DNA of 64,000 nucleotides from Liquidambar formosana (taxonomy: Eukaryota; Streptophyta; Magnoliopsida; Saxifragales; Altingiaceae), in assembly GCA_039720395.1 (NCBI GenBank), contig CM077824.1, positions 28,225,278 through 28,289,277 on the forward strand. Direction: 5' to 3'. Made by a program: the position numbers and the translations under genes. Within the stretch, counting starts at the first letter, position 1. Each line of letters begins with the position of its first letter. A model generated the notes under the pieces. The model was not told where the DNA came from. It saw only the letters and a program-made list of their open reading frames with translations, and searched no databases. Positions 36,183 through 47,178 of the stretch are shown here, piece by piece.

Positions 36183-36388
36183 CCTCACATGTTAGTTTCT
36201 TGGCTTCTAACCCACAATAAGAAGACAACTCTTTGTCTATTGCTTCATAAGCAAGTTCCAATCGTTTTGCCTCTAGGGAACATACACCTCACATGTTAGT
36301 TTCTTGGAATACTTCCCTAGTTAAGTTAAACCCATCATTCACACAGGTATGTTTCGCCAAATATATACCTCACATGTTAGTTTCTTGG
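36183..36388 (-). repeat. Three spaced copies of a 21-bp leader motif (element A)
   Basis: Identical copies at 36183-36203, 36287-36307 and 36368-36388, plus a degenerate fourth near 36416. On the coding strand the motif is CCAAGAAACTAACATGTGAG plus G. It lies close to the presumed gag start. Confidence 0.9.
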
Positions 36389-37689
36389 TATATACCAGTT
36401 TAGGCACCCCATGATATCTCATATGTGATAGTTTCAAGTAATGTCTTTAACATGGGTAGCTCCTACATGTCTGCAGCTAGGTACCCACATTAAGGGACGT
36501 TAGATGATCCTATAATGATGGAAGGCAATGAAGAATTCATTCCCCAATGACTTCTCCATTTTCAACTTAATATTAAATAAGAGGGGTTTTAAAGGGTCTC
36601 ATCAAATTAACATGCATCCTATGTATCAAAATTTAAACATATAAATTATGCTATTTATAATCATACATCTCATGCTATTATAAATTATACATCGCATGCT
36701 ATTATATATCAACATATATAAAGTACCATATTTTGATATTAGTCCCTAAGTGAATAGGTAACATATATCAAACTATGGTATTGGAGCTAATACAATTATC
36801 TCATAAATTAAAGCTCCCACTATGATGATTATGGACTTTGAGAGGATTCAATCCAAGCCAATAGATTGAATCCAAGGTCTAAGGTGGGTGTAGGTGATCG
36901 TAAAATAACACATTCGAAACATGCATGCTGTCTTGAAACACTTCTCTAAGCTTTCAAGTCCTTCAATCTGCTCCCTTGGCTTGATGGTCTCCACCATTGG
37001 GTTGTTGGGCTCTATCATGCTCCTTTGGGTCCACCATGCTCCTTAGTGCGCTCTCGATTACATAACATTTACATAATTTAAAGAAAGGGATACATAAGGG
37101 GAATGTGGGGTACATAAGAGAATGATAGAGAGAGAGGGAGAGGGAAGGTGGCATGCAAGCCCCAAATAAATTACATCACCTTAATAAAATTACAACTCTT
37201 GTAAATAATAACATCCCATTCATAAGACGGCCAATCACAATTGGTTTAAAGGGTATAGTCCATAATCATCATCCAAACACATACATACAATCTTATTGCA
37301 TAATGTAAAGAAAAACTGTAAGCATTAAAACATATGGGCATTATGGTAATTCTCTTGAATGATTTACATTAATCTCATTAATGCATCCTAATCTTATTAG
37401 GTTTTAACAAAAATATCCAGAATTAAATAAAGTCTTAACATTTAAGACATTACAGTTTCAATTAATCAAATTAATTTAAAACATGTAAAGTTTCCTAAAA
37501 TAACTCTAATATCCAATATTAGGGTTTCCTTAATTAAACAAAACAATTTCATTTAATTAAGAATTTCCAGATTTTAATTTAATCCCTAATTGTGTTTTAA
37601 ACCATTTAAAACATTATAAAATTAATCAATATTAATTAAATAATTAATATAGGAATTAAATAAAATCATTAAAATGATGAATTAGTGTA

Positions 37690-37965
37690 TTAGGGTTTCC
37701 TAAAACCCTAAACCCTAAATGCAAGCCCTAATCATTAAATGCCTTATGATTGGTCATTTAATGTCCAATCATTAAAACCCTAGGCTCATATGGTATTTAA
37801 TAAAAGGGATTAGGGTTTAATTAATGCCAAATAGGGTATTAATTACCCTTAATTAATTACACTAACTAGGGTTTCCAAAACCCTAACCCTAGACATCATT
37901 AATGGTATTAATTATGCCCTAACAATCAATAACCATGATTGGTCATTTAATGACCAATCATTAAC
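37690..37965. repeat. Two leader modules with near-perfect palindromes (element A)
   Basis: A unit of about 187 bp occurs twice. Each has AGGGTTTCC, CCCTAAACCCTAA-type strings and an ATGATTGGTCAT arm facing its complement across a centre of two or three bases (37747-37771; 37935-37961). Confidence 0.85.
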
Positions 37966-39450
37966 TCTTAATTAAGGTAATTAATATTCCAATTAGGGTT
38001 TTAATTAATGCCATAATGAAATTAGGGTTTCATCATTAACTCAAAATTAGGGTTTCATCCTTAACTCTATGCAGCCGTCACTACCAGGGGGCTGCCTGAG
38101 CTTGGCTAGGCTGCCATGGCCACCAACGGCTGTGGGAGGCCATGGCCAACCAAGGGAGAGGACTACAGGGGTGTGGGACAAGCCCTTGGACACGTGAGAA
38201 AAGGTGGAAGTGGCTGCCATCATCAAGAACAATCAGGGTTTCCAAAACCCATCGCTGGAGCCATTGTTGCAGACCTTGAAGGTCACAATAGCTTCTAAAA
38301 CCTTATCAATTCGACTCCTCCATTGAAACCAGCTTTTGTATCATGTCCCTACATGAAATACTAAGCTAATAGAAGAGGTTTGGATGATCAAATCATCATC
38401 AGTTGTTCTAAACAATTAAAACAACAGTAGGCTGCCCAGAAATTTACAGCATACTGTCCATTGTCAGAAATTGATTTAAAAACCCAGCAAGATGAATGAA
38501 TTAGGCTACCAAATGAATTTTCCCAGTATCCTATATGTCTTAGGAAACTAATGCAATTGGTTTCATGCAATTTGGAGTTCCCTAACTCAAGTTCTAATCA
38601 AAACTCCATTGATGACTTTTCTGCAGAAAAAATCTGCTATGCTGTTCATGAAAAATTTTCAAACTTTTTGAATCTTTTTCCATCAAAACCTTTTTGAACC
38701 TTAAAGAAAATCATATACACATGATATATAATGATCCTACAATGATCTTCCATCATAAATACAGCAGCTTTAATTAGAATTAATTGCAAGAACCTTAGGG
38801 TTCTAAAACCCAGATTCAGCCTCCATGGTGTTCTTCTCCTTCTTCCTTCTGTTCTAGCATCTTAATCCAATTATGATGCATCTAAATGCTTGGGAACCTT
38901 TCCCTACCATGTCTAGAACATAACCCAAGTGGTGGCAACCATTGCCATGCCTTTGATCTCCATCAATAACTCAAAGTTGTGGCTATTGCATCATTCCCGA
39001 GCAAAACTGTCTTTCCAGACAGCCTGTAGTAAAAAATTCATAACTTTCACTACAGAACTCGGATTGACGCACCGTTTGTTGGGTTGGAAAGCTTATTCAA
39101 AGAGCTTTCTAACCATATATGGCTCGAAAATTTTGGAGAAGAACTCTGAATTCGGCAGGCAAAACAAGATGACGGTTTCTCATGGCAACCATGAAAACTG
39201 TTCATAACAGTTTTATAAAACCCTAGTTTCCTTATTCTTCTTCTCCAAACTCAAACCCTATGCAACCTATTGCATCCATGGATACACTTAACCATCAATT
39301 AGAAGAGGAGTAGAAGAGAATTGACCTAGGGTTGCAAACCCTAGGTTCAGCCATGGAGGAAAACCAATTATGCAGAAAAATTTTCCAGATTTTTGAATCA
39401 TTCAACTACACCATAATTACCAGCCCATATGTATTTTGTATTATGCATAA

Positions 39451-39466
39451 CCTGGCTTTGATACCA
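39451..39466 (-). other. Primer binding site of element A
   Basis: Minus strand TGGTATCAAAGCCAGG, one base away from the 5' LTR. It matches the usual tRNA-Met primer site TGGTATCAGAGCC with one change. Confidence 0.9.
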
Positions 39467-39467
39467 C

Positions 39468-41119
39468 TGTTGGGAATCGAACAAGAGGGAAAAATACAAA
39501 GGCGGAATATAAAAATTTTTCCTACGATTCCCAATCCCATGAATCTAACTATGCATAACACAAAATCAAACCCTAACTACGAAGAGGGTTAGAACACTTA
39601 CAGAATTTTTGTCTTCTCCGTTTTGCTCCAAGCTTCGACTCCGGACAGCGGTGAATGAGCAGCCCAAGTGTGCTGCCTCCAACGGTATCCACACCTAGCT
39701 AGAGCTTCAAGTCCTTTCCTCCTTTTCCTTATTGTTGCTAGTGTAGGAGAAGTGATGAGAGAGAGAGAGGGAGGCTGGAAATTCTGGCCAGCCCTTGGTG
39801 TCTTCTAAAAGTGATGATGTCACACATCATAGTGTGACTTAAATAGTCCACACTAAAGGGGCCGGCCCTAGGGGGGAAACCCTTTTAGGGTTTTATGCAA
39901 TTTCCCTAAATTGCACAATAACCCCTATTGTTTATATCAAATACAAACATGGCCTCAAAGAACTATTCTTTATGCACTCATACCCTTTCTCTCATAGACT
40001 TAAAAGCTCATCTTGCATGATCAGTGTGTGACCCATTGGGTTCACATCATCAAGTAGTAGGAATAGCATGAGGTGTGCACAATGGAACTCTTTCCATTTA
40101 GGGTCTAATTGGAACTCCTTCCAATTCCCTAATTGATTATAACTCACTTATATCAATTAGGGCTTCTACTAACCATGAGTAACACCTAGCATATGGCTCA
40201 TGGTGTGGTCCTTAATGAGGTGAATAGTCATTTACAAAGAATCCTTCTGTTATAGTTTATAGGTTACAATTGCATCCTTCCTTCAACACAATGTCTCCAA
40301 TTGAACTAATAGGATATGGAAGTCTGTCAAGTCCCTAGTTCAATTACTTTATACTCATTCAAAGATATCAACTCATTGATGAACTCATGAAACTCTTTTC
40401 ATATTCATCCTACCATGGCCATGGATTTAATGAGTTATATTATGAATGCTATATGAGACATTCTCTATCTTTTTCCTGAGAGTGATGGATCCCTTGTTGA
40501 TCACTCACATGCCTTCATACACATAGCAGTAGGGCCAATGAACACCTTTGCAGACCCCTGAATAGGATCTGCACTTAGTGTTATCAAACTTCTAAAGCTA
40601 CATGCATAAGGCAACTATGGTGTCTCAGGTCTAAGGATTACTTGTACCACTATAACAATGAGAAACTGATTGACAGGCAGGATAAAACTCCATTCAGTTT
40701 ATCTCATATCTTTGGTCACATTCAGTGTACCTATTCTTATAATAGGCACCCACTTGTTGGTTGTAGTGTCTCCACACAAATAGCTTGAGACTAGCTATCC
40801 TCCTATAAAGTCAACCTAACAAGTGCTAGTCCTATGGTTCATTACTGTCCATCATAGTGAACCTTCAACTAGGAATGCTTAAGGAGTTTAGTACAGAGAT
40901 ATATCTATAGTCTCAAAATTACAACTCTTTGTAATTCCATATTCTCAACTCTAACTCCATGGACATATTATGTAAATATAAATGATGCATATAAACATAA
41001 TAGAATAAGCCCTTTTATTAAATCAATAATAAATGTGACATATATAAATGAAATCAAATGATTGTTCCTAATCCCTAAACAATCATCTCTATGATTGGCT
41101 CTAGGGCATAATCCTAACA
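39468..41119 (-). repeat. 5' LTR of Copia element A
   Basis: 1652 bases, the same length as the 3' LTR and differing at four sites I could see. A TATA-like CTATTTAAG occurs on the minus strand near 39840. It would drive transcription through the primer site at 39466-39451. Confidence 0.96.
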
Positions 41120-41947
41120 CCACGTAGTTCGAAAGGGAATAGGGTTATAACCTAATAGAGGCCTCTGGTAAACCCTAAGTTTCCTTTCATAGATAAGAGA
41201 GTTTCCAAAAGATAAGTGATTCTCGAAAGATCTTTAGAAAATATGGAATTTTAAGTAAAGATAGAAACTTTTGTTTAAAAAAGAATTCTTTATGAATGGA
41301 AACTTTAGAGATTTACCATGTTCCCCTATTAGGAAATAACCCTAGGGGGGAGAAAGGGAAAGTTTTAAAGAAGGAAAGGTGAATTAGGGCACTTTCATAC
41401 TCAACTTACCTTAAGCAAAAGCAACCTATCAAAATAACCACCCTATTGCATAGGGTAATTACTTTATTTGCAAGATTTCATCTTGCAATAGCCAAAATAA
41501 TCACCCCACATTGGTGGGGTAATTGCACCTGTCATATACCACTTTCTATGGGTTTGTACCTGTTATGTACCTGTAATTTGCATGCAAAACACACCAAAAA
41601 TACTAACAAACAAACCTAGTTTCTAATCAAGCAATTATCATGCTTAAACATAGGTTAACACATGCTCACAATATGTCATTAAGGACAAATCACAGATCTG
41701 GACAGAACTGAAATAAGGCTTAAAATCACCCATAAACCATGTAAATAACACGAATCATGAAATAACCTAAACCCTATTCAGCCCTATATGCAATAACATG
41801 CAAAAAACCCTAAAATCAACTAAATGAATGCTGAAAATATCATAGTTATCTAATATGCAACACATATACAGCAACTATGAAGAAAAACTAAAGAAAAACC
41901 CTAAGCTATTATGCTATATGCAACTTTCCTAAAACAAGGATGAACGA

Positions 41948-42665
41948 AACCCTAGAATCACACTTGTGCATAAAATCACATGAAATAACTCTAAATCATG
42001 CAAAACTGAACATGAACAGCATTCTAATCATGCATATTAACCAATAGAATGATCCACACATGATAAAAACATAGGCTTGCACATGAAATATAGCTATTCT
42101 AAGCATAAACTCAATTTCAGCACAAGAGAAACCCTAGAATTGCAAACATGCATTAAATCACATTAAACAGCCCTCTAGCATGTAAAAATGACCATGAACA
42201 AGATTATAATCATGCATTTTAACTCATAGAAGTATCAACTCATGATAAAAATGCTAACTTGAACATGCAATAATAGCTATCTAATGAGAAACCCTAAAAT
42301 GGACACTAGAAACCCTAAAATCACAACTACACATAAAATCACATGGAATAACATTATATCATGCAAAACCAGCCATAAACAATATCCTAATCATGCATTC
42401 TAACCATTAGAAGCATCAACACATAATAAAAATATAAGCTTGAACATGAAATAATAGCTATTCAATGCAAAACCCTAAAAAAGACACTAGAAACCCTAAA
42501 ATCACAACCACACATGAAATCACATGGAATAACATTATATCATGCAAAACTAGCCATGAATGACATTTTTATCACACATATTAACCAGTAGAAGTATCAA
42601 CATATGATAAAAACTCAACCTTAAACATGAAATAATGCTATTCTAGGCATGAACCCTAATTTAAA
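41948..42665. repeat. Tandem array, about four copies of a 181-bp unit
   Basis: The phrase AAACCCTA(A/G)AAT recurs at 41948, 42130, 42311 and 42492, giving spacings of 182, 181 and 181 bases. Shared unit parts include ATCATGCAAAACT and CATGAAATAATAGCTATTC. It belongs to the solo LTR that contains Copia A. Confidence 0.88.
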
Positions 42666-44021
42666 AGAGAGAAAAGAGAGGGGAAGGTATACCTATGGTG
42701 AAGTCCCCTTTTGTTGCTGTAGAGAGTCCTCCTCTTATGAACTACTGGAAATTCCTTCCTTCAAGCCTTCAAGCAAAGCTCCAGCCCTCCTTTAAGCCCT
42801 CTCTCTCACTCTCTCACTCAGAATTTAGGTTAAATTATCCTAAGGATGGCTGTAATGGCCTCCAAATCTCTCTAAGTGTCTCTTCCTTCAAAAAATGCCT
42901 CCCCCCTGTGCTGAAGTATAAGCAGGTATTTATAGGGTTTGAGGGGAAACCCTCAATAGTTGGGATTAAAACCCTAGGTATTGATCCAAGGGCTCTTAGA
43001 GACTCCCTTGGGGCTTAAGTATGTCAATTAGGGCTGAAAATAGGGTTAAATGGCGGCTAGAGGCGGACAAATCCGAGGAAATAGGAAGGGATCTGCTTTA
43101 GCACTCAAAAAAGGAAAGAGGCTCCTGGGGCTGGGCGGCTAGCCGCCCAAGCCTGGGTGGTCACCCGAGTCCTTGTCATCTTATGCCTATTTCTGACCCT
43201 TTCGACTTCCAAATGTGTTTCAGGGTCCAAATCAACTCCGATTTTGATGAAACGAAAGCCAAAACGACTGTGTTTTGAAAGGGAATGTAATTTGAGTCAC
43301 TTGAGGGCAAAACCCTAGCCATGGCTGCATGGTTAGGTCTTACAAAGGCGGTTAACCGCCATGCCCCACCGTCGCTTAGCTTAGGTATGCACATAGGGTT
43401 GCACCGAATGCTTTCCAATTCGAAATTCAACCTCCCTAAACACATTTGGGGATGAAATTAAGACTAATCAAAGTCAAATGAATAGTCATAGAGTGAAAAT
43501 CATGAGCCAATTTGAGCTAACCCGAAATAGGTCTCTTAACCAACCTGAGCCATATTGAGCCATTCTAATCCCAAACCATCAATTCATTGAATTGAACCCA
43601 TAAATACCTCAAATGCATCCAGATGAACTCCAATTGGCAACTTGGAGATCATTTCAAGGTCAAATGGAAAGTTTGTGACCTAAAAGACGATTATGCCCCT
43701 CAAGTCACAAAAGTTCTTATTAACCCTCAAGAACAACTCCAAATCGAACCAAAATTCATACACATCATCCTCAAGACCTTAGAAACCCAATGCAAAAGAC
43801 TAGACTCAAAAAGGAAAAAAAAAGACACATGAAATGACAAACCCTAGCTAAGGTGGCAAAAATGGGATGTGACAAATAGCATACTTTTTATTTCAAGAGA
43901 TGCGCTACAAATCATGGTGTATGTGAAATGATATGAAATTGATGAGACTTGGATGGTGCCTTGAAAAATTGAATTGATTTGGAAATATTTTGAAGTATGG
44001 AAAATTGATTTTGAATGCTTT

Positions 44022-44140
44022 GAAGAATTTGGATGAAAATTGATTTGTATTGGATTGAATTGGAATGAATTGAATTCGGATGAAAATTGATTTGAATTGG
44101 ATTGAATTGGAATGAATTGAATTGATTTGGATGAAAATGA
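44022..44140. repeat. Tandem repeat, 47-bp unit rich in GAATT
   Basis: GGATGAAAATTGATTTG recurs at 44031, 44078 and partly at about 44129. The Asn/Ile/Phe/Ser-rich minus-strand frames here are artefacts of it. Confidence 0.85.
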
Positions 44141-44620
44141 TTTTTATGCAATTATTTGCAGAAAATTGGACAGCCTTTCGGCGTATGAAAAATAAGTAGA
44201 GCATTTTTTTTTTGTTGGTAAATGGAACCATTTTTGATGAACTTCACATTAAAATGAGATGAGGATGAACAAAAATGACCAATTTGGACTATTCATTTGG
44301 TAAGAATTCTACAGAAATTTTAGTAGCCTTCCGGTGTCTCAAAAGTTATTTGAAAAATTTGGGGCATGTATGCAACATATATTTTCATGGAAAAAATTGG
44401 ACATCCTTCTGGCGTCTAAAAATATTCCAGAAAAATCTAGTGCGTGTGTGATATGCTTTGTGAAAAAGTAGTGCGTGTGTGACATGCTTTGTGAAATAGT
44501 TAGCGAATATGACATGCTTTGTAAAAAAAATAGTGTAGATGACATGCTTTTGGCATAGTAGGAATACAAAACAAGCTATATTGCTAAGCTAGTGTGTGAG
44601 TGTGTCATGCTCTGTGGCAA

Positions 44621-44760
44621 AAATTCGGCAGCCTAACGGTGTATCAAAATATTCTAGAAAAAAATTGTGCATCTGTGATATGTGTAGGAAAAATTCGACA
44701 ACCTAACAGCGTATCAAAATATTCTAGAAAAAAATTGTGCATCTGTGATATGCGTGTGTT
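44621..44760. repeat. Tandem repeat, two 70-bp units
   Basis: AAATTCGGCAGCCTAACGG at 44621 is repeated as AAATTCGACAACCTAACAG at 44691. Weaker relatives with a CTTTCGGCGTATG/CCTTCTGGCGTCT core occur from 44165, so the array extends left in decayed form. Confidence 0.85.
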
Positions 44761-46520
44761 AAAAAACAAGCTTTTGGCATTTTTATGAGCACATGCGCGC
44801 GGCTATTTCCAAGCTAAGCTCCATTTCTTTGCCCTTTATATACATAGGAGTAATACCCTACAAAACAAAGATTAAGAAAGTTGCTTCACAATTCATACAT
44901 TTTTTTTTTTTGGACTTCCAAGCACAATTGAAAACATAGGGATTCTCCTTTTGGCTTGAACACTTAGATTGAGCAAATCGATAAATTAATGTTTTAAACA
45001 CGCATAAGCTAGGCTATGCCTACCCATTGACTGGCCAGCCAACCATCATAACTTACACATGCGCTAGGCTATGCCTACCCATTGATGGGCCAACCAACCA
45101 TCATAGCACCTTAAGTTTTCTTTAGATAAACTTGCTCAATTTAATGTGCTCAAACAAAAACAAGAACCCCTAAATGATTTCTATGCACAAAGTCTATGTG
45201 TATATAGTGTGACTCTTTCTATTATATTTAAGTCCTCCCAAGGTTCAATGAACAAACAAAATTAGTAGCACAATTAAAACATATGAAATAGACAAGAAAT
45301 CACATTTTTATACCTTTCCTTTGAAACTTTCTTTTGCTTTTGCTTTTGCTTTTGCTTTGTATTCCTTGCTTTCTTTGAATTACATATACTTTGTACACAC
45401 ACAACTCACTCTCACTCACTTGAACCAGCCATGGGGGAGGTGTTTTTGTGGTGGTTTGGTGCTTGGGAGTTGGTTTGGAGTGGTGGAATTAGCTTGAAAA
45501 AGCTTTGGAGTGGTTTGGGAACAAAACAGTGGTAACACAGTGAAGTTACCAGTCACCCGAGAATAAATTGACAGTAAACAGTCACGAAGGTGACAGTCGT
45601 TCCGTAGCAAAAATACAGTAGTTTCTGGGTGTGTTCTTCCTAGCTACCCATGCCCAAAAATGGAGGTTTTGTGTGGTTGGGTGTTTTTGGACAGCACCTT
45701 GGGAAGGCTTTTTGAGTGGGTTTGATGGTGGCTTTGTGGTGGTGGAAGTGGTAGAGGTGGTGGTGGTGGTGTGGTGGTGAAGTGTTGGAGGTGTGGTGGT
45801 GTAGTGGTGTGGCGGTGGTGTAGTGGTGGAGTGGTGGTGCAAGGAGGAGCTCCTCCCCTTATGGCTGGTCACTCTTGGGAGCTTCTCTCTCTAGAAGTGC
45901 TGAATTTAATTTGGTAGGGTTTTTTTGGCTTTCCAAAACCTTTTTTTTTTGGGATGGAATTAGTGGGGTATTTATAGGGAAAGTGGATGGCTTAGTGGTA
46001 AATAGGTGAGTTGATCCCATCCATCCATCTTTGAGGTTTAATCCCAGCCCTACACATCAACTCCTTAACGGGTTAGGAGTCATTCTTGGCCCTACACTTG
46101 GCTTGGTGAGCAAGGAGTCATCCTAGCCACACATTTTTGGGGCAAAAGTGCTATTAACCTAAAGTTAAATAGCTTAGGGTGCAAAATAGAAATAAACTAA
46201 CTTATAAAATATCCTATCTTGTTGGTGTAGAGGGGACACAAAAGCCTAAGTGCTGATTTGCCTTATCTCTTTGTCTCCAAGTCACGAAAAAATATCTCGC
46301 GCGCGTTAGTCACTATTCACAGCCTCGTGGGAAATATTTAAATGCTCATAACTTCTTGTCACATGCTCAGAATTGGATGATCCACCTATCGTTGGAAAGA
46401 TAATTCCGAACTCTTCAGCTTGATTGTGGTCCGGGCTTGTGATTGCAGCTTTTCTTGGTCACTGATTGCAAGGCATGCAGGCCTAGCCGGGCTCCCTCTA
46501 AAACTTCAATTGAAAATATT

Positions 46521-47178
46521 TTGACTTCCGGAACTCCAAATGATGTGAGATTAGTGGCTATGCATTTTTCTCATCATGCTCTTCAGGTTGACTTGAGAGT
46601 TGACTTTTCCTGATCAAGGTTGACCAAAGTTGACTTTCTATGCTGCTCAAATTATGTAGGACCCGCTTGCAACGCTTTTGAGTTTTTGAGCTCGGATTGA
46701 GATGCAGTCAGCTGCACTGGACTCCTTTAATTATTTCCTTCAGTATGCCTGTAAATTTAAATTTTGCTGATCAAGGTTGACCAGAGTTGACTTTTTTGTG
46801 AGTGTGGGGCCCGCATGGACTTTTTCAGTGTTCTAGACCTCATATTGGGATGAGACTTGTGGCAATGATCCTATCTCACTGTTTCCTTCTAAATAACTGC
46901 AAAGTTGACTTTTTCAACACAGTTGACTTTTTGGCTTGCAGCATCTTTTTCAATGTTCCAGAGCTTAGATTGTCGCGAGACTACTGGCAATGGATTTGTT
47001 TTGCTATTTCCCTCTGAATGACTGCAAAGTTGATTTTTTTACCACGGTTGACTTTTTTACTAAAGTTGACTTTTTGGAGTGCACAATGCCCATGGGGGCA
47101 GATTGAGCTTGGAAACTCTGATTGAGGTGCTTCTAGAGGTGCTGGAAAGATTTCGGCATGCTCTTTATGATTTTGACT
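46521..47178 (+). promoter_or_regulatory. W-box cluster in the outer LTR
   Basis: TTGAC followed by C or T occurs on the plus strand at 46521, 46588, 46600, 46620, 46630, 46777, 46787, 46905, 46923, 47048, 47066 and 47173: twelve in about 660 bases, against less than one expected by chance. TTGACY is the core binding site of WRKY transcription factors. Several copies share the wider context AGTTGACTTTTT. If the LTR is in minus orientation the cluster lies about 0.6-1.25 kb from its 5' end, inside U3. Part of the cluster grew by local duplication (CTGATCAAGGTTGACCA at 46610 and 46767). Confidence 0.6.

Larger units (their letters stand above)
36001..39450 (-). other. Long 5' leader of Copia element A
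   Basis: Non-coding sequence of about 3.4 kb between the primer site and gag. It has three copies of a CCTCACATGTTAGTTTCTTGG motif (36183, 36287, 36368), AT-rich modules with CCCTAAACCCTAA strings and palindromes (37680-37965), and a GC-rich block near 38070-38290. Element B has the same organisation at 57057-60670. Confidence 0.75.
31467..41119 (-). mobile_element. Copia element A, complete ends, Angela/BARE-1-like, TSD CCACG
   Basis: A 9653-bp element on the minus strand with two 1652-bp LTRs, a primer site, a polypurine tract and a perfect 5-bp duplication, CCACG at 31462-31466 and 41120-41124. The pre-insertion sequence AAAGTCCACGTAGTTCG matches related LTRs elsewhere in the window (48905, 24150). 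I find only four differences between the LTRs: near 31752, 32067, 32386 and 32467 in the left copy. The LTR start TGTTAGGATTATGCCCTAGAG resembles Angela/BARE-1 Copia LTRs. The internal 6.35 kb consists of heavily broken gag-pol (33119-36000) and a leader of about 3.4 kb. No frame longer than about 107 codons exists anywhere in it. Confidence 0.97.
30964..43874 (-). mobile_element. Solo LTR (about 3.25 kb) interrupted by Copia element A
   Basis: Begins TGTGGACCCCGG, ends AATGGGATGTGACA. Flanks are GATAG (30959-30963) and AATAG (43875-43879), one mismatch. Without Copia A it is about 3.25 kb. Landmarks: AGGAGTCGCCACC at 31028, GC-rich palindrome GGGCGGCTAGCCGCCC at 43133-43148, hairpin at 43315-43336 and GGCGGTTAACCGCC at 43347-43360. 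The extra length relative to its relatives comes partly from a 181-bp tandem array (41948-42665). Confidence 0.85.

Noticed and set aside
36183..36388. Evenly spaced identical 21-mers suggesting a CRISPR-like array
   Set aside because: Plant nuclear DNA; spacing is 81-104 bases and the repeats belong to a retrotransposon leader.
37690..37720. CCCTAAACCCTAA strings suggesting interstitial telomere repeats
   Set aside because: Only two or three units, scattered, and part of the Copia leader modules in both elements.
38929..39207. Open frame on the plus strand in the leader of element A, with a similar 108-codon frame at 60177-60503 in element B
   Set aside because: Looked like a conserved antisense gene. 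But comparing the two by eye, nearly all nucleotide differences (about seventeen) change the amino acid and only about one is silent. That is the opposite of protein-level selection.
45582..45872. Minus-strand frame with His/Thr/Pro repeats
   Set aside because: Translation of a GGTGGT-type microsatellite in the outer LTR, no conserved residues.
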